DNA of 14,814 nucleotides from Syntrophaceae bacterium UBA6255 (GTDB taxonomy: Bacteria; Desulfobacterota; Syntrophia; Syntrophales; Smithellaceae), in assembly GCA_002441205.1 (NCBI GenBank), contig DJVN01000210.1, forward strand, positions 357-15,170, given 5' to 3'. The notes under the pieces are model-generated. The model saw only the letters and a list, made by a program, of their open reading frames with translations, made no database searches and had not been told where the DNA came from. Both the position numbers and the translations under genes were made by a program. Positions 13,888 through 14,814 of the stretch are shown in pieces; position 1 is the first letter of the stretch; each line of letters starts with the position of its first letter.

Positions 13888-14814
13888 TTAGCTCATAATC
13901 TCCCTGTAAATTTTCCACTGATTACCGATTTTTCTCAGTTCTAACGTTTTCTTCCCCCGACTATTTAGTCTTGATGAACTGTAGCGTTGAACAAAGAACG
14001 CATTGGCATTGTTTCCGCTTACTGATATTTTCAGATTGTTGATTCTAATGTTAATATGCTTACTGTTTTGACGAACATTTAATTTATGCGCTATCCATGC
14101 GTCTAAGTTCATGTCCCGGGATACAAATTCAGAAGAGTAACAACTACGATAAGTTTTGATATTACCGGATTCCCAACTGTTGAGCCATTTTTTAACCAGA
14201 GTTCTAATTTCTTCTTCGGCAGCATTACTGTCGGTATTTGATTCTCTTTGTTTGTTTTTCGCTGAAGCTAAATGTTTTCCGCTAATTTCGAGCGGTGAAG
14301 ATTCGTCAACGACATACCAGGAATTATTAATCTTTTCCAAAATCAGTTTATTATAAAATCCCTGAAAAGCATTATTGTGAGTGACGGTATAAATTTGATC
14401 AAACATAATTACCGCGTTGTTCCCTTCCTGCAATATTGATATATCTTTCGGTTTTAAAACAAAGTGTTTGCCTAATGATGCTGAATTTTTTATTTTTTCG
14501 TGCAACTCTTCTCTTTTTTTCCCTTTTATGGTTGCTTCTTCAAAGTACAAAGAATCAATTTTGTTCATATCCTTTTCAGAAAAGGCTTTATTCCATGAAG
14601 TTAGTATTTTTTCTAATTCATCTTTGGAATCCGGAAGATAATTTTGAGGCACCCAATTGATGGATTCTGAAATAATCACAGGTGTTCTGTTGAGATAGAT
14701 AAAATTGGCAAGTTGTTTCAGATCGCCGTCGTTCAGGACTACACATCCGTTTGACTGTTGAGGCAATAGAGCTTTTGTCGTGCCATGAATCCAGATATTA
14801 TTGCCTTCTTTCCC
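13888..14814 (-). CDS. L,D-transpeptidase (YkuD) with two C-terminal NTF2-like domains (5' end missing)
   Basis: This is the C-terminal part of an envelope L,D-transpeptidase, of the class that forms 3-3 crosslinks in peptidoglycan or attaches proteins to it. The frame is open to base 14814. Its first visible residues give IWIHGTT followed by SNGCVVLND, the catalytic YkuD motif with H (codon 14787-14785) and C (codon 14745-14743). The TTG at 14766 is thus inside the gene, not a start. After the catalytic end come two NTF2-like domains, about residues 63-165 and 200-308 of the visible part. The second is about 56% identical, by hand alignment, to the tail of the TPR protein. The signal peptide and most of the catalytic domain are out of view. 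It converges with the AOR operon across a shared terminator. Confidence 0.88.
   Translation of the reverse strand, partial: GKEGNNIWIHGTTKALLPQQSNGCVVLNDGDLKQLANFIYLNRTPVIISESINWVPQNYLPDSKDELEKILTSWNKAFSEKDMNKIDSLYFEEATIKGKKREELHEKIKNSASLGKHFVLKPKDISILQEGNNAVIMFDQIYTVTHNNAFQGFYNKLILEKINNSWYVVDESSPLEISGKHLASAKNKQRESNTDSNAAEEEIRTLVKKWLNSWESGNIKTYRSCYSSEFVSRDMNLDAWIAHKLNVRQNSKHINIRINNLKISVSGNNANAFFVQRYSSSRLNSRGKKTLELRKIGNQWKIYREIMS

Noticed and set aside
14757..14766. A separate small protein beginning at 14766 on the minus strand
   Set aside because: The frame stays open to the window edge and encodes the IHG part of the YkuD catalytic motif, so the TTG is internal.

Overview
The window has about 45% GC and looks like a free-living anaerobic bacterium. 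Genes for tungsten-type chemistry (an aldehyde:ferredoxin oxidoreductase family enzyme, plus an ABC ATPase of the molybdate/tungstate/sulfate type) sit with an iron-dependent alcohol dehydrogenase, a cobalamin-binding radical SAM enzyme and an L,D-transpeptidase. That mix fits the Deltaproteobacteria/Desulfobacterota, perhaps a syntroph such as a Syntrophus or Smithella relative. This is an inference from gene content; the window holds no rRNA, tRNA or other taxonomic marker.

Left part, plus strand (1-7605). The 3' part of an ABC transporter ATPase with a TOBE-like tail enters from the left edge. A hotdog-fold thioesterase follows, then a tight run of six genes: PHP-domain phosphoesterase, family 4 glycosyltransferase, class I methyltransferase, a QW-repeat alpha-toroid protein, a hexapeptide-repeat acyltransferase and a B12-binding radical SAM protein. 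Several of these overlap or are separated by only 4-5 bases, and many start with GTG or TTG. The run looks like one pathway that builds and decorates a glycan, glycolipid or related small molecule. The alpha-toroid gene, translationally tied to the glycosyltransferase and methyltransferase, is its least explained member.

Middle, minus strand (7623-9744). A second, unrelated small-molecule type methyltransferase converges on the radical SAM gene. Upstream of it lies an exported protein with seven TPR repeats and a C-terminal NTF2-like domain. A 336-base AT-rich divergent region (9745-10080) separates this from the right part. It contains a 31-base palindrome centred on what looks like the -35 box of the TPR gene promoter.

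Right part, plus strand (10081-13809). A three-gene operon encodes an uncharacterised 177-residue protein (possibly SCP2-like), an iron-type alcohol dehydrogenase and an AOR-family tungsten enzyme. Together they could interconvert an acid, an aldehyde and an alcohol with ferredoxin and NAD(P)H. A strong bidirectional terminator ends the operon. Beyond it, on the minus strand and running off the right edge, is an L,D-transpeptidase (YkuD) with two NTF2-like domains. The last of these is about 56% identical, by hand alignment, to the tail of the TPR protein. The redox operon therefore lies between two minus-strand genes that share a paralogous envelope domain.
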